Position numbers and translations under genes: made by a program
Assembly: GCA_900316235.1 (NCBI GenBank)
Contig: ONCC01000011.1
Location: 1-64,000 of the forward strand
From: an uncultured Bacteroidales bacterium
GTDB lineage: Bacteria > Bacteroidota > Bacteroidia > Bacteroidales > P3
Reading direction: 5' to 3'
DNA: 64,000 bases
The notes under the pieces: model-generated
The model's input: the letters and a program-made list of their open reading frames with translations, nothing else
Told to the model about the DNA's origin: nothing
Database searches by the model: none
Shown: positions 7,127 to 17,311 of the stretch, one piece after another
Position numbering within the stretch: the stretch's first letter is position 1
How the letters are laid out: each line of letters begins with the position of its first letter

Positions 7127-10100
7127 ATGAGAAAAAACAAAGCATATATCCTGCTGACAATGCTGGCAATGAGCGCGGGTGCATGGGCACAAAGCCAGCC
7201 ACTGCTGGGCAACGGCCGCTGGTGGAAGATGGGGATCAGCGAGGAGGGTGTGTACAGTATCACCCCCCGCGACATCCCCGAGTTGCTAGGCACATCCGTC
7301 GACAGCCTGGGGGTCTACGGCGGCAGCGGTTCCATGTTGTCGACCCAAAACAGCGAAACTCCTATCAACGACCTGAAACCCATTCGCATAGACATTATCG
7401 ACCGCAACAGCAACCATTTCTTTGATTCGGATGACGAGTTGCTATTTTATGGCGAGGGCAGCGACCGATGGGTCTATGACAATAACCTGAAAATATGGTC
7501 TTTCGAGAACCACGCTTATGCCAATGAAAACTACTACTATCTAACCAGCAGTGCCCCAGAAGCTGTCCGCATCACCACAGCACCCACCGTGACGGCTGAG
7601 ACCACCCTGACCAACCATACCGTGGTGGCAAACCACGAAATCAACCTGGTCAACGTCCTTAAAAGCGGACAGGAATGGGTGGGAGAGAAACTCAGCACGG
7701 CACAACCGCAACGCAGCTTCACGGTAAGGTTACCCGGCACGGACCTTAAGGACGTGAGACTGAGCTATGCCGTGGCAAGCACCTCCACCACAAGGGCCAC
7801 TTTCACAATGAGTACCAGCGGATTCAGCCGTCAAGATGTTACCACAACTCAATCACCCTGGCATTCGGTATCCGATATATTAAGCACTCCCTCACAGAGT
7901 TACACATTCACTCTATCATTCAATCCTGTCGATAATGCCGGCATTGGATACCTGGACTATATCGAACTCAACGCCCATGCGGCAATGTCCTATGGAGGTG
8001 GCCAAATGACGGTAAGAAACGACCAGCAACTGGGTGGTGCTGTGAGGTTTGCGATGATGGGGCTGGGCAACAGCCGTGTCTGGGAAGTCACTACGGCAGG
8101 GCACGAACGCGAGATGACAGTCAGCAATAACGGCTGGAGCGACAGCACTCCCGTGGCTCGACGCTACGTGGTCTTCGACGAATACTCCCCTCTGACTCCA
8201 ACCAGCATCGAAGAGATTGAAAACCAAAGCCTCCACGCTTGTATGGCAGCAGATTTGGTAGTGGTGACCCATAAGGATTTTATGGAGCAAGCCCAACGTG
8301 TGGCGGGACTACATGAACTCTTCGACGGGCTGAGTACCCTAGTAGTCACCGACGAGCAGGTCTATAACGAATACAGCTATGGCAAGCAGGACCCGATGGC
8401 CATCCGATCCTTGCTACGCGACTTGAAGACACGCCACCCGAGCCAGCCACCCCGCTACCTGCTCCTTTTCGGCAAGGGAACCTATGACAACCGAAACTAC
8501 CTCGGAAGTGCTGTACCAACGCTTGTTACATACGAGACCCCCTCATCATTTGACGAGGAAGGTACCTCCTATTCCAGCGATGACATGCTCGGCTACCTGG
8601 CCGATAACGGACGCGGTACCCCCTCCGAAACCCTAGAGGTGGGTATTGGTAGACTTCCAGCCAAGAACATCGGCGAAGCCATCCACCTTGTTGACAAAAT
8701 CGAGCATTATATCACACGGCGCGACCTGACAGACGAGACCTGCCGTGGTGACTGGCGCAACTATGTAGCATTGTTGTCCGACGACGCTGACCCCGGCAAG
8801 AGTGGCGACACCGTCTTCGCACACTCGTCGGAAGTGATAGCCACCACCATCAAACAGTCTCTTCCTCAGATGAACATCGACCGCCTCTACGCCGATGCCT
8901 ACCATCAGGAGAGCGGTGCCATCGGCTCCTACTACCCCGATCTCAACAACGCCCTGCGCCAGCGCATGAACTACGGATGCCTGTTGCTGAACTATATCGG
9001 CCACGGCTCGGCAGCCTATATCGGCACCGAGCGATACATAGAACCTTCCGATATCACTGCCTACAGCAATGGTGACCGGCTGCCGTTGTTTGTCACCAGC
9101 ACATGCACCTACAGCCGCTACGACCTTATAGACGAACTCTGCGGTGCCGAAGCCTGTGTGCTGGCACCGGGAGCAATGATAGCCGTCATCGGTGCCTCAC
9201 GCCCCATCAGCCACATTGAGCGCTTCAACAAAGACGTGGTACTCTTCGCCCTTGACCCCCAAAACACCATCGGCGACGCATTAAGAAAAGCCAAAAACCG
9301 CACTCCGGTATCGATGTGCATAGGTATCCTGGGGGATCCGGCACTGAGGCTGAGCCAGCCGGAGAACCACATAAAGGTAACACATATCAATATGGAACCC
9401 GTTACCGACACCTCCGATGTGATAGCCGATGTGCTGTCGCGCGTCACCGTACAGGGTGAGATACATGACCCTGACGGCAACCTGATAGAGGATTTCGACG
9501 GGACAATATACCCGATAGTCTTCGACCGCGAGATGCGTTCTACGACACTGGCCAACGATAATCCCGGAACCCAGGTGTCTTTCTGTCAACAGAAGACCGT
9601 GCTCTACAAAGGCAGCCACAGCGTGAGCGGCGGACGCTTTGAATATTCGTTCACCGTGCCGCGTGACGTCCCCTACCAGTATGCCTATGCCAAACTGAGC
9701 CATTATGCCAAGTCGGGCTCGGACCATGCGACAGGAAGCTATCTGCGACTGAAACTGGGAGGAATGAGCAACGTGGAAATTGAAGAATTGAAGGCTCCCG
9801 AAATCACCCTCTTTTTAGGAGACACCAACTTCAAGGCGGGAGGTCTCACTGGAACTTCCCCAACTTTGGTGGCACAAATCTTCGACTCGGCAGGAATCAA
9901 TGTCGGTACCGGTCTGGGACATGACATTACGGCGATTCTCGACGGTAACCCCAACAGTCTCATTGTACTCAACGACCTCTACCAGCAGGACATCAACGAT
10001 AGTCGCCGTGGAGAAGTGATTTATCAATTGAAGGATCTCAACCCCGGACGTCACACCCTAACCGTAAAAGCCTGGAACATCTACGGTCTTTCAGGCACTG

Positions 10101-10426
10101 CCACAATATCCTTCAGGGTATACGGCGAGGAGGAGCTCACCTTCTCCGAGTTGAGTTGCCTGCCCAATCCGGCATCCACCCAAGCCCGTTTCGAACTGCG
10201 GGTGAATAGTCCCACTGCCATCACCTCGGCCGAATTGCAAATCTACAATTCGAATGGCAGCAGGCTCTGCAGCTTCACTCCCTCCATTTCAACCGAAGGC
10301 TACATGGTAGGACCCGTGATTTGGGACGTCAGCACAATACCGCCAGGACTCTATCTGGCGCGCATGGTGGCAACCGACACCGAAGGCGAGGTGCATCAGG
10401 TGATGACGAAATGTATCGTACGCTGA
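7127..10426 (+). CDS. porU: type IX secretion system sortase PorU
   Basis: PorU is the surface sortase of the type IX secretion system. It cleaves the C-terminal sorting domain from cargo and joins the cargo to A-LPS. The 1099-residue protein has a signal peptide ending AGAWAQ and a gingipain-like C25 peptidase domain. The catalytic histidine is in NYIGHGS (about residue 626) and the cysteine in TSTCTYSRYD (about residue 660). Its own C-terminal sorting-like domain begins near LSCLPNPASTQ, matching the known retained tail of PorU. porV follows 55 bp downstream, as in Porphyromonas. The cargo-type LRR protein lies at 1013-4195. Confidence 0.95.
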   Translation: MRKNKAYILLTMLAMSAGAWAQSQPLLGNGRWWKMGISEEGVYSITPRDIPELLGTSVDSLGVYGGSGSMLSTQNSETPINDLKPIRIDIIDRNSNHFFDSDDELLFYGEGSDRWVYDNNLKIWSFENHAYANENYYYLTSSAPEAVRITTAPTVTAETTLTNHTVVANHEINLVNVLKSGQEWVGEKLSTAQPQRSFTVRLPGTDLKDVRLSYAVASTSTTRATFTMSTSGFSRQDVTTTQSPWHSVSDILSTPSQSYTFTLSFNPVDNAGIGYLDYIELNAHAAMSYGGGQMTVRNDQQLGGAVRFAMMGLGNSRVWEVTTAGHEREMTVSNNGWSDSTPVARRYVVFDEYSPLTPTSIEEIENQSLHACMAADLVVVTHKDFMEQAQRVAGLHELFDGLSTLVVTDEQVYNEYSYGKQDPMAIRSLLRDLKTRHPSQPPRYLLLFGKGTYDNRNYLGSAVPTLVTYETPSSFDEEGTSYSSDDMLGYLADNGRGTPSETLEVGIGRLPAKNIGEAIHLVDKIEHYITRRDLTDETCRGDWRNYVALLSDDADPGKSGDTVFAHSSEVIATTIKQSLPQMNIDRLYADAYHQESGAIGSYYPDLNNALRQRMNYGCLLLNYIGHGSAAYIGTERYIEPSDITAYSNGDRLPLFVTSTCTYSRYDLIDELCGAEACVLAPGAMIAVIGASRPISHIERFNKDVVLFALDPQNTIGDALRKAKNRTPVSMCIGILGDPALRLSQPENHIKVTHINMEPVTDTSDVIADVLSRVTVQGEIHDPDGNLIEDFDGTIYPIVFDREMRSTTLANDNPGTQVSFCQQKTVLYKGSHSVSGGRFEYSFTVPRDVPYQYAYAKLSHYAKSGSDHATGSYLRLKLGGMSNVEIEELKAPEITLFLGDTNFKAGGLTGTSPTLVAQIFDSAGINVGTGLGHDITAILDGNPNSLIVLNDLYQQDINDSRRGEVIYQLKDLNPGRHTLTVKAWNIYGLSGTATISFRVYGEEELTFSELSCLPNPASTQARFELRVNSPTAITSAELQIYNSNGSRLCSFTPSISTEGYMVGPVIWDVSTIPPGLYLARMVATDTEGEVHQVMTKCIVR

Positions 10427-10481
10427 ACAATAAAAACAGAGATTATACGTTAATAGAACAAAAAAGATTGAAACGCACAGA

Positions 10482-11672
10482 ATGAAAAAACTGACATTCC
10501 TAACATTGCTTGTGGCCCTGGGGGGCGCGCTTTATGCACAGACCTCCGAGACGGGTCAACAAAAAAACTATATATCTACGGGTATGCCCATTCTCATGAT
10601 TGCCCCTGACGCCATTTCGAGCGGTATGGGCGATGTGGGTGTCGCCACTACGCCCGATGCCTATTCGGCACACTGGAACAACGCCAAATTCGCCTTCATT
10701 GAGGGCAATGTCGGTGCCTATACCACCTACACCCCGTGGTTGCGCAAACTCAACGTAGGCGACATGAACCTCTTTTACCTCGCCGGTTACTACCGTATCA
10801 ACCAACGCAGCACCGCTGCTGCCAGCCTCACCTATTTTACGCTGGGTGACATCGACAATACCAATACCGAGGGAGAGAAGCTCATGACCTTGCACCCTAA
10901 CGAATTTGCCGTCGACCTCACTTACGCATTGAAACTGAATGATAACCTGTCGATTGGAGCCACGGGGCGCTATATGCGTTCCGACCTCACCAACAGCATC
11001 AGTTTCGACGACGGTGGCGGCTGGACCCCGACGCACGCTGCCAATTCGCTTGCTGCCGACATAGGTCTTTACTATCAGCAAAACGTTGACAAGGCGCAAG
11101 ACTATGCCCTGGGAGTCTTCATTTCGAACCTGGGTGCCAAACTATCCTATTCTGACGAAGACAACGACAAAGAGTTCCTGCCTGCCAACCTCCGCATCGG
11201 AGGCCGCTACACAAACCGCATTGACGACTACAACAAGATTTCCATCTTGCTCGACTTCAACAAACTGCTGGTACCCACACCCCCTCTGCGCCGCGATATG
11301 GCCAATGCCACTGCCGAAGAGAAGAAGAAATACGAGGAGGAATGGTCAAGATACAACAGTATGGGTGTCATCGAGGGTGCTTTCAATTCCTTTACCGATG
11401 CCCCCGGCGGACTCTCCGAGGAACTGCAGGAAATCCAAATCTCGGGGGGTGCCGAATACTGGTATTCAGAGACCTTCGTGGTAAGAGCGGGATATTTTTA
11501 CGAACATGCCAACAAAGGAGGCCGACAGTATGCTACTGTGGGTGTAGGAATAAGATACAACTATTTCGCCGGCGATTTCTCCTATCTCATTCCCACCACG
11601 ACCATTTCGACGAATTCGTTGGCAAACACCATTCGAGTATCCATCGGTCTGGATATGAAACCGACTAAGTAG
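10482..11672 (+). CDS. porV: type IX secretion system outer membrane shuttle PorV (LptO)
   Basis: PorV is a 14-strand outer membrane barrel that carries cargo from the SprA translocon to PorU. This 396-residue protein has a signal peptide ([20 protein letters not shown]) and the conserved start of the mature protein, with [20 protein letters not shown] and HWNNAKFAF. It ends in barrel strands (VSIGLDM near the C terminus). It follows porU in the same direction, and no promoter was seen between them. Confidence 0.94.
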   Translation: MKKLTFLTLLVALGGALYAQTSETGQQKNYISTGMPILMIAPDAISSGMGDVGVATTPDAYSAHWNNAKFAFIEGNVGAYTTYTPWLRKLNVGDMNLFYLAGYYRINQRSTAAASLTYFTLGDIDNTNTEGEKLMTLHPNEFAVDLTYALKLNDNLSIGATGRYMRSDLTNSISFDDGGGWTPTHAANSLAADIGLYYQQNVDKAQDYALGVFISNLGAKLSYSDEDNDKEFLPANLRIGGRYTNRIDDYNKISILLDFNKLLVPTPPLRRDMANATAEEKKKYEEEWSRYNSMGVIEGAFNSFTDAPGGLSEELQEIQISGGAEYWYSETFVVRAGYFYEHANKGGRQYATVGVGIRYNYFAGDFSYLIPTTTISTNSLANTIRVSIGLDMKPTK

Positions 11673-11686
11673 TAAATTTAAAAGTC

Positions 11687-12166
11687 ATGATTTTTAGGGT
11701 CGGAACAGGATATGACGTACACAGGCTTCAAGAAGGGCTGGAGTTGTGGATTGGTGGTGTAAAGATTGAACACACCCATGGTCTGTTGGGGCACAGTGAT
11801 GCCGACGTACTGCTGCATGCCATCTGTGACGCCCTGCTGGGAGCCGCTGCTTTGGGAGACATCGGGAAGCATTTCCCCGATACCGACCCACGATTCAAAG
11901 GCATCGCCAGCATCAAATTGTTGAAGCATGTGAGTGAATTGCTGAAAGAACGAGGCTACACTGTGGGCAATATTGATAGCACCATAGTGGCGCAACGCCC
12001 CAAAATGGCACCACACATTCCACAAATGCGCCAGAACATCGCCGACGCCCTCGGAATCAATATAGACTGCATATCTGTCAAAGCCACCACTACCGAACGG
12101 CTGGGCTTTGAAGGAAGAGAAGAGGGCATCTCGGCTCAAGCGGTGGCACTAATAGTTAAGAGTTAA
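11687..12166 (+). CDS. ispF: 2-C-methyl-D-erythritol 2,4-cyclodiphosphate synthase
   Basis: IspF is the fifth enzyme of the non-mevalonate isoprenoid pathway. It cyclises CDP-methylerythritol 2-phosphate and releases CMP. At 159 residues it is full length. Metal-binding residues are visible in GYDVHRL (Asp and His) and [10 protein letters not shown]. The active-site strand [11 protein letters not shown] and the C-terminal [17 protein letters not shown] are canonical. It starts 14 bp after porV and is followed 3 bp later by clpS, so all may share a transcript. Confidence 0.97.
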   Translation: MIFRVGTGYDVHRLQEGLELWIGGVKIEHTHGLLGHSDADVLLHAICDALLGAAALGDIGKHFPDTDPRFKGIASIKLLKHVSELLKERGYTVGNIDSTIVAQRPKMAPHIPQMRQNIADALGINIDCISVKATTTERLGFEGREEGISAQAVALIVKS

Positions 12167-12169
12167 AAG

Positions 12170-12460
12170 TTGGAAGAGAACAAGCCATACGTAAACCCTC
12201 AGTTTGACGACGAGGCAGCCGTGTTGGAAGACAACGGCTGTCGGCTAGTGCTCTACAACGACGATGTTCACACCTTCGACTATGTTATCAAGGCACTTGT
12301 CGACATCTGCCGCCACACGGCCGAACAAGCCGAGCAATGTGCCATCCTCGTCCATTGCCATGGGAAATGCACCATCAAGCATGGTGCCCACTACGAGCTT
12401 CTCCCTATGCACACCGCACTTCTGAACAAACAACTGACGACAGAGATAATAGAAAATTAG
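12170..12460 (+). CDS. clpS: ClpS-like adaptor of the Clp protease
   Basis: ClpS binds the N domain of ClpA- or ClpC-type unfoldases and presents N-degron substrates. The core RLVLYNDDVHTFDYVIKAL carries the conserved NDD(V/H)HT substrate-binding motif. The His of VHCHGK and the closing region also match, although the usual helix residue pattern is diverged. The 96-residue frame opens with TTG at 12170, since no ATG is available before the fold. It sits 3 bp behind ispF. Confidence 0.88.
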   Translation: MEENKPYVNPQFDDEAAVLEDNGCRLVLYNDDVHTFDYVIKALVDICRHTAEQAEQCAILVHCHGKCTIKHGAHYELLPMHTALLNKQLTTEIIEN

Positions 12461-12471
12461 AAAATTAAAAA

Positions 12472-12963
12472 ATGAATACGACCCTGCTAATTATTGTACT
12501 GATTCTGGGCGTGGTGCTCCTCGCCCTTGAGATTGTAGCCCTACCGGGAGGCATCGCCGGTGCCTTCGGTGTTGGTCTCATCGGCTTCGGCGTGTGGCAA
12601 ACCTACGCCCTCTTTGGGACGAAAGTGGGTACAATCGTGCTGCTCTGCGCCATTGCGCTGTGCGTACTAATGCTCATCTGGTTTATGAAGACCAAAACAT
12701 GGAATCGCTTTAGCCTCAACGAAGAGAGTGACAGTAAGGTCAACCAGTTGGAGCCCACTGTCAAAATAGGAACCAAAGGAGTTACTATCTCGCGTCTTGC
12801 CCCGACGGGCAAAGCCCTCATCGACGGTGAGACCATGGAGGTGCATGCCGTCAATAAGTTCATCGACCCCGATCGCCCCATTGAGGTAGTATCTCTTGAA
12901 GGCTATCGTATCGATGTCGTCGAGACGTCCGACACACGCTTTGAAAATAATAACAATCAATAA
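12472..12963 (+). CDS. NfeD-like membrane protein with OB-fold tail
   Basis: This 163-residue protein has three N-terminal membrane segments (about 4-70) rich in Gly, as in [16 protein letters not shown] soluble C-terminal NfeD/OB-fold domain follows (about 95-155), with [20 protein letters not shown] and the closing [13 protein letters not shown]. Short NfeD1b proteins are partners of flotillins, and here the flotillin-like floA follows 11 bp downstream. The pair probably organises membrane microdomains. Confidence 0.9.
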   Translation: MNTTLLIIVLILGVVLLALEIVALPGGIAGAFGVGLIGFGVWQTYALFGTKVGTIVLLCAIALCVLMLIWFMKTKTWNRFSLNEESDSKVNQLEPTVKIGTKGVTISRLAPTGKALIDGETMEVHAVNKFIDPDRPIEVVSLEGYRIDVVETSDTRFENNNNQ

Positions 12964-12974
12964 AAAAAAACATT

Positions 12975-13967
12975 ATGATGGAAACCGCCATTATCATTTC
13001 CGTGTGCGCCATAGCGCTCATTTTGTTCCTTTACCTAGTGCCAATAGGGATCTGGTTCCAGGCACTCATTTCGGGAGTCCATACCTCGCTGGTGCAGCTC
13101 ATCTTCATGCGCTTCCGTAAGGTGCCCCCAACCGTCATTGTCAACAACATGATTTCCGCCTCGAAAGCCGGCCTGAAGATACAGCAGAACGACCTTGAGG
13201 CCCATTATCTGGCCGGTGGCCATGTAGCCTCCGTCGTCAATGCCCTTATCAGTGCCGACAAAGCCAACATGAACCTCGACTTCAAGACCGCAACGGCTAT
13301 CGACCTTGCAGGTCGCGATGTGTTGAAAGCCGTGCAGACATCAGTTAATCCCAAAGTGATAGACACCCCCCCTGTGGCCGCTGTCGCCAAAGATGGCATC
13401 CAGCTCATCGCCAAAGCCCGCGTCACCGTGCGCACCAACATCAAGCAACTCGTTGGTGGTGCTGGAGAGGAGACCATCCTCGCCCGTGTCGGCGAAGGTA
13501 TCGTTACCTCCATCGGCTCGGCCGTGAGCCACAAGCAGGTGCTCGAGAATCCCGACAGCATCTCGAAACTCGTCCTCACCAAGGGTCTCGACAGTGGAAC
13601 TGCCTTCGAGATTCTTTCCATCGACATCGCCGACATCGACGTGGGTAAGAACATCGGAGCCCAGCTGCAGATGGATCAGGCCAACGCCGACAAGAACATT
13701 GCTCAGGCCAAAGCCGAAGAGCGCCGCGCCATGGCTGTCGCCAGCGAACAGGAGATGAAAGCTAAAGCTCAGGAGGCCCGCGCAAAGGTCATCATGGCCG
13801 AGGCCGAAGTTCCGCTGGCTATGGCCGAAGCTTTCCGTAGTGGCAACCTCGGCATCATGGACTACTATCGCATGAAGAATATCCAGGCCGACACTGACAT
13901 GCGCGCCTCCCTTGCCACCCCCGCTGCTGCCGCCAAACCCAACACCGCCAAACCCAACGAAAAATAA
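12975..13967 (+). CDS. floA: flotillin-like protein FloA
   Basis: FloA is an SPFH-type scaffold of bacterial functional membrane microdomains. The 330-residue protein starts with a hydrophobic hairpin (about 5-30), followed by the SPFH region ([39 protein letters not shown]). A long Ala/Glu-rich coiled coil (about 225-285, [20 protein letters not shown]) follows, and the tail is Pro/Ala-rich. The length matches the family. It is preceded by its NfeD partner and followed 3 bp later by a DUF308 membrane protein. Confidence 0.96.
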   Translation: MMETAIIISVCAIALILFLYLVPIGIWFQALISGVHTSLVQLIFMRFRKVPPTVIVNNMISASKAGLKIQQNDLEAHYLAGGHVASVVNALISADKANMNLDFKTATAIDLAGRDVLKAVQTSVNPKVIDTPPVAAVAKDGIQLIAKARVTVRTNIKQLVGGAGEETILARVGEGIVTSIGSAVSHKQVLENPDSISKLVLTKGLDSGTAFEILSIDIADIDVGKNIGAQLQMDQANADKNIAQAKAEERRAMAVASEQEMKAKAQEARAKVIMAEAEVPLAMAEAFRSGNLGIMDYYRMKNIQADTDMRASLATPAAAAKPNTAKPNEK

Positions 13968-13970
13968 GCC

Positions 13971-14552
13971 ATGTTCAAGAGTAGCAAACTCAGCCTTATC
14001 ATCCGCGGCATTCTCTTCACCGCCCTCGGCATACTCTGCTTCTGCTCACCGTTGAACACCATGGAGTTCCTTGCCAAGGTGGCAGGCATCGTCATCATCA
14101 TCACCGGCACGGTCTTTTTCATCCTCGAATACAAGGCCGTGGCTCGCAGCCTCGAGACCATGCGTCTCTCGGCCTCAGTGCTCTTGGTGATTCTCGGCAT
14201 ACTCATCATGATTCATCCCGAGATTATCGCCATTCTGCTGGGTGCCTTCATCCTCTTCGAAGGCATCGACTTCACGCTCAACACCATCAAGTACCACCAC
14301 GCCGGCGCCAAAGGCTGGGTGCTCATGTTACTGCTGGGCTTGGTGATTGTGGGCTTCGGCGTATGGAGCATCTTCGTTCCCGAAATCACCGCCACCACGT
14401 TGAGCATCCTCTTTGGCATTGCCTTCGTCGGCATCGGCTTCGCCAGCTTCACCGCCTTGTCCGGTCTCACTCTCGTCGAAGACTACTTCGAGGCCGCCAA
14501 GAAAGCCCTTGAGGACAAAGAAGACTATGTCGAAGCTGAAGTGGTAAAATAA
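13971..14552 (+). CDS. DUF308/HdeD-family membrane protein
   Basis: The 193 residues form about six membrane helices in two similar halves. The repeated pattern is GILFTALGILCFCSP and SVLLVILGILIMIHPE, typical of DUF308. HdeD of enterobacteria is linked to acid stress, but the role here is not known. The charged tail (AKKALEDKEDYVEAEVVK) is cytoplasmic or periplasmic. It is coupled to floA with a 3-bp gap. Confidence 0.85.
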   Translation: MFKSSKLSLIIRGILFTALGILCFCSPLNTMEFLAKVAGIVIIITGTVFFILEYKAVARSLETMRLSASVLLVILGILIMIHPEIIAILLGAFILFEGIDFTLNTIKYHHAGAKGWVLMLLLGLVIVGFGVWSIFVPEITATTLSILFGIAFVGIGFASFTALSGLTLVEDYFEAAKKALEDKEDYVEAEVVK

Positions 14553-14556
14553 AAGA

Positions 14557-15573
14557 ATGATAAGAAAAAGCATATTACTGTCAATTGCCTTCCTGTGCAG
14601 CCTGTCACTGGCAGCACAGGAAGGTAACTTTTTGCAGCGTGCCGACAGCCTGCTGAATGCACGCTACCATCGGATAAAATACGACACCAACTATATTGGC
14701 CGTCCCACCCATAAGTGGACTCTCAAACTCAGGCCCAAAGTGTCCCTTTTCGCTGTTCGCACCGAAACACTTGGCAATGATGGAGAAGAAGGCTCGATGA
14801 AAATAGACCTGCGGTCGGACCCCAAAGCCAAGTTAAGCCTGTCGGCCGGTTACAGCGGCGTAACCCTTTCGTTCTCCATCAAGCCGGAGAAACTGACAAA
14901 GGCCAAAGAGTTGGACTATGAGATGCGTTTCGATGTCTATAGCCGCCAATTCGGCTTTGAGACCGAGTTGAGCAGAATTACAACCCTCGAAGGACCGTTC
15001 CACCTGGATTTCACAGGGGCTGATACCTCCGTCAACATCAACCTCGACCTCCCCGAGGGCTTTGTCACCCAGACCAATTTCTTCTTGAGCGGCTACTATG
15101 TCTTCAACCACCGCCGCTTCTCCTATCCCGCCGCCTTCACCCAGTCCTTTATTCAGAAGCGCAGCGCCGGCAGCTTGATCGCCGGGGCCAATCTGGGTAT
15201 AAGCGAGCTCACCGTGGGCGACAGCACCAAAAACGCAGAATTGTTCAATGTAGCCAACGCCTACATCTCGTTGGGCTTAGGCTACGGCTACAATATCGTT
15301 CTGCCTCACAACTGGCTGCTCCACGTCTCAGCCATCCCCTACCTCATCGTTCGTAACAAAGCCAAATGCAAATTCGCAGGAAACGAAGAACAATGGCAGA
15401 CCAAGTTCCCACAATTCCTCTTCATCGCGCGTGCCGCAGCCATCCGCTCGTGGGATCGCTGGTTTGCCGGACTGACCACACATTTCTTCTACTCCTACGT
15501 AGGCTCGACCGACCTTATTCAAATCCGCAACCGGCAGTGGCACTTCATGGCCGTTTTGGGATATAGACTATGA
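14557..15573 (+). CDS. DUF4421-type outer membrane protein
   Basis: This 338-residue protein has a signal peptide (MIRKSILLSIAFLCSLSLAAQ) and alternating strands ending in an aromatic residue or Leu, as in outer membrane barrels. The conserved stretch NHRRFSYPAAFTQSFIQKRS followed by AGS is the hallmark I associate with DUF4421 of Bacteroidetes. The function of the family is unknown. It starts 4 bp after the DUF308 gene and ends directly before a heptamer array. Confidence 0.8.
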   Translation: MIRKSILLSIAFLCSLSLAAQEGNFLQRADSLLNARYHRIKYDTNYIGRPTHKWTLKLRPKVSLFAVRTETLGNDGEEGSMKIDLRSDPKAKLSLSAGYSGVTLSFSIKPEKLTKAKELDYEMRFDVYSRQFGFETELSRITTLEGPFHLDFTGADTSVNINLDLPEGFVTQTNFFLSGYYVFNHRRFSYPAAFTQSFIQKRSAGSLIAGANLGISELTVGDSTKNAELFNVANAYISLGLGYGYNIVLPHNWLLHVSAIPYLIVRNKAKCKFAGNEEQWQTKFPQFLFIARAAAIRSWDRWFAGLTTHFFYSYVGSTDLIQIRNRQWHFMAVLGYRL

Positions 15574-15608
15574 GAACTAAGAACTAAGAACTAAGAATTA
15601 AGAATTAA
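15574..15608. repeat. tandem heptamer array (GAACTAA)x3 (GAATTAA)x2
   Basis: Five 7-nt units directly follow the stop codon of the DUF4421 gene and end 9 bp before the next start codon. Unit number could vary by slippage and would change the spacing between the two genes. Confidence 0.9.
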
Positions 15609-15617
15609 TAATTTAAA

Positions 15618-16337
15618 ATGAAAAAAAACTTAATGACTCTAGCAGCAGTCTTTTGCTGCACTTTCACCGCGATGATGTTCTCCTCCTGTGAGAAAGAAGA
15701 AATCAACAAAAAAGCGTACTGCTATGAAGTAGGAACCGGCTGGTGGGTTGAACCTAATCAGTCAGAATACGAGGCCATTTTCAATGCTATTGAACAGATT
15801 CTTGGCAATAATGGAAACATTCTTCATACCTATTATGACCTCCAAGACGAGCGTATAAAGAGTTCCTACGAAGCCCTCAAAACACAATATTCCAATCTCC
15901 AAAGCACCCTACTCACCTACTTCATCATTCGCAACACCGACGATGCCTCTGGCCGCATCAAAGACACTATTGCCACCTATTTCTTCGGTCGTGCAGTAGG
16001 AACGTCCTATGCCAAATACTCGCTCGACAAGCACACCCTCGAGATATCCGAACAGCTCAATGCCATCCGAGATTCCATCGGAGAAGAAATGTACCAAGCG
16101 CAACGCCGCACTTTCAAACTCATAAGCCACGATTTCACCAATAAACTCCAAGAATACACCGGGCATTATAACCCCGAGGTGGAATCCACTCAGCGCGTTC
16201 TGTTTCTATGCGACTCCATCGCCAACGCTCACCTGAACGACACCATTATAGTCCCCATACACCTCACGGTCTCTAAGATTGACCTCTTCAACCAGTCCTC
16301 AGAGATTTGGGACCGAACCCTTCCCGCTAACATGTAA
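15618..16337 (+). CDS. lipoprotein of unknown function
   Basis: This 239-residue protein has a lipoprotein signal peptide ending MFSSC (acylated Cys about residue 24), followed by EKEE, an acidic stretch that in Bacteroidetes often marks export to the cell surface. The mature part is mostly alpha-helical with no motif I recognise. It contains YDLQDERIKSSYEALKTQYS and repeated Asp/Ser-rich turns. It lies last in the porU-to-DUF4421 run and ends in front of a set of hairpins. Confidence 0.75.
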   Translation: MKKNLMTLAAVFCCTFTAMMFSSCEKEEINKKAYCYEVGTGWWVEPNQSEYEAIFNAIEQILGNNGNILHTYYDLQDERIKSSYEALKTQYSNLQSTLLTYFIIRNTDDASGRIKDTIATYFFGRAVGTSYAKYSLDKHTLEISEQLNAIRDSIGEEMYQAQRRTFKLISHDFTNKLQEYTGHYNPEVESTQRVLFLCDSIANAHLNDTIIVPIHLTVSKIDLFNQSSEIWDRTLPANM

Positions 16338-16367
16338 GTAGGCGTTTTCTAACGCTGATTAAACAAC

Positions 16368-16464
16368 ACTTCGACGATAGTTCAACGATTGCGCATCGTT
16401 ATACTATCGTCGAAGTATCGTTGATATACCGTCCAAAAGACTAATCCAGTGGCTCTTGGACGGT
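16368..16464. terminator. two strong hairpins between convergent genes
   Basis: ACTTCGACGATAGT (16368-16381) pairs perfectly with 16403-16416, and inside it AACGAT pairs with ATCGTT. The sequence also reads as inverted 11-nt units (ACTTCGACGAT, AGTTCAACGAT; ATCGTTATACT, ATCGTCGAAGT). A second hairpin pairs ACCGTCCAA (16428-16436) with TTGGACGGT (16456-16464), 1 bp before the panB stop. Neither has a T-run. They probably block read-through in both directions. Confidence 0.6.
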
Positions 16465-16465
16465 A

Positions 16466-17284
16466 CTAGTATTGTTCCTTCTCGTTGGGAAAATCGCCTG
16501 ACTTGACGTCGGAAATATAATGGCGGATAGCATTAGAGATATCCTCTCCAAAGGTTCCGTAGGTGCGGAGGTAGCGGGGCTTGAACTGCTGGGTGATGCC
16601 AAGCATATCCTGCAAGACAAGCACCTGACCGTCGGTCTTCTGTCCAGCGCCGATACCGATAGTTGGGATTTTCAGTTCCTCTGTAACCTCGGCGGCAAGT
16701 TTGGCGGGAATTTTCTCAAGCACAAGGGCAAAGCAACCTGCTTCCTGAAGGATGAGGGCGTCCTTCTTCACTTGGTCCGCCTCCTCCTGCTCAGTGGCAC
16801 GGACAGCATAGGTACCAAACTTATTGATGCTCTGCGGTGTGAGGCCTAGATGGCCCATGATAGGAATGCCGGCCGAAAGGATACGCTGCACGCTCTCAAG
16901 GATTTCCTCGCCGCCTTCCATCTTGATGGCATCGGCACCAGTTTCCTTCATGATACGGATGGCGCTGGCAAGGGCCTGCTTGGAGTTGCCTTGATAGGTA
17001 CCGAAGGGCATATCAACCACCACAAGTGCACGTTTGATGGCGCGGACCACCGAGGCAGCATAAATAATCATTTCATCAAGCGAGATGGGGAGAGTTGTCT
17101 TGTGGCCCTCCATGACGTTGGCTGCGGAATCGCCGACGAGTACAACATCGATTTTGGCACTTTCAAGAAGGGAGGCCATGGAGTAGTCGTAAGCGGTGAG
17201 CATGGCAATTTTCTCGCCATGAAGCTTCATATTTTGAAGTACACGCGTGGTAACTTTGGTGACATCTGTTTGTAGGTAAGCCAT
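16466..17284 (-). CDS. panB: 3-methyl-2-oxobutanoate hydroxymethyltransferase
   Basis: PanB makes ketopantoate from alpha-ketoisovalerate and methylene-THF, the first step of pantothenate synthesis. The 272-residue protein is full length. Conserved pieces are [28 protein letters not shown] (Mg2+-binding Asp), [24 protein letters not shown] and IGIGAG with the catalytic Glu region ALVLEKIP just before. It is the last gene of the minus-strand run that begins with guaB, 27 bp after the unknown exported protein. Confidence 0.97.
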   Translation of the reverse strand: MAYLQTDVTKVTTRVLQNMKLHGEKIAMLTAYDYSMASLLESAKIDVVLVGDSAANVMEGHKTTLPISLDEMIIYAASVVRAIKRALVVVDMPFGTYQGNSKQALASAIRIMKETGADAIKMEGGEEILESVQRILSAGIPIMGHLGLTPQSINKFGTYAVRATEQEEADQVKKDALILQEAGCFALVLEKIPAKLAAEVTEELKIPTIGIGAGQKTDGQVLVLQDMLGITQQFKPRYLRTYGTFGEDISNAIRHYISDVKSGDFPNEKEQY

Positions 17285-17311
17285 TATTTTTGATATTGCG
17301 TTATTAGGTTG

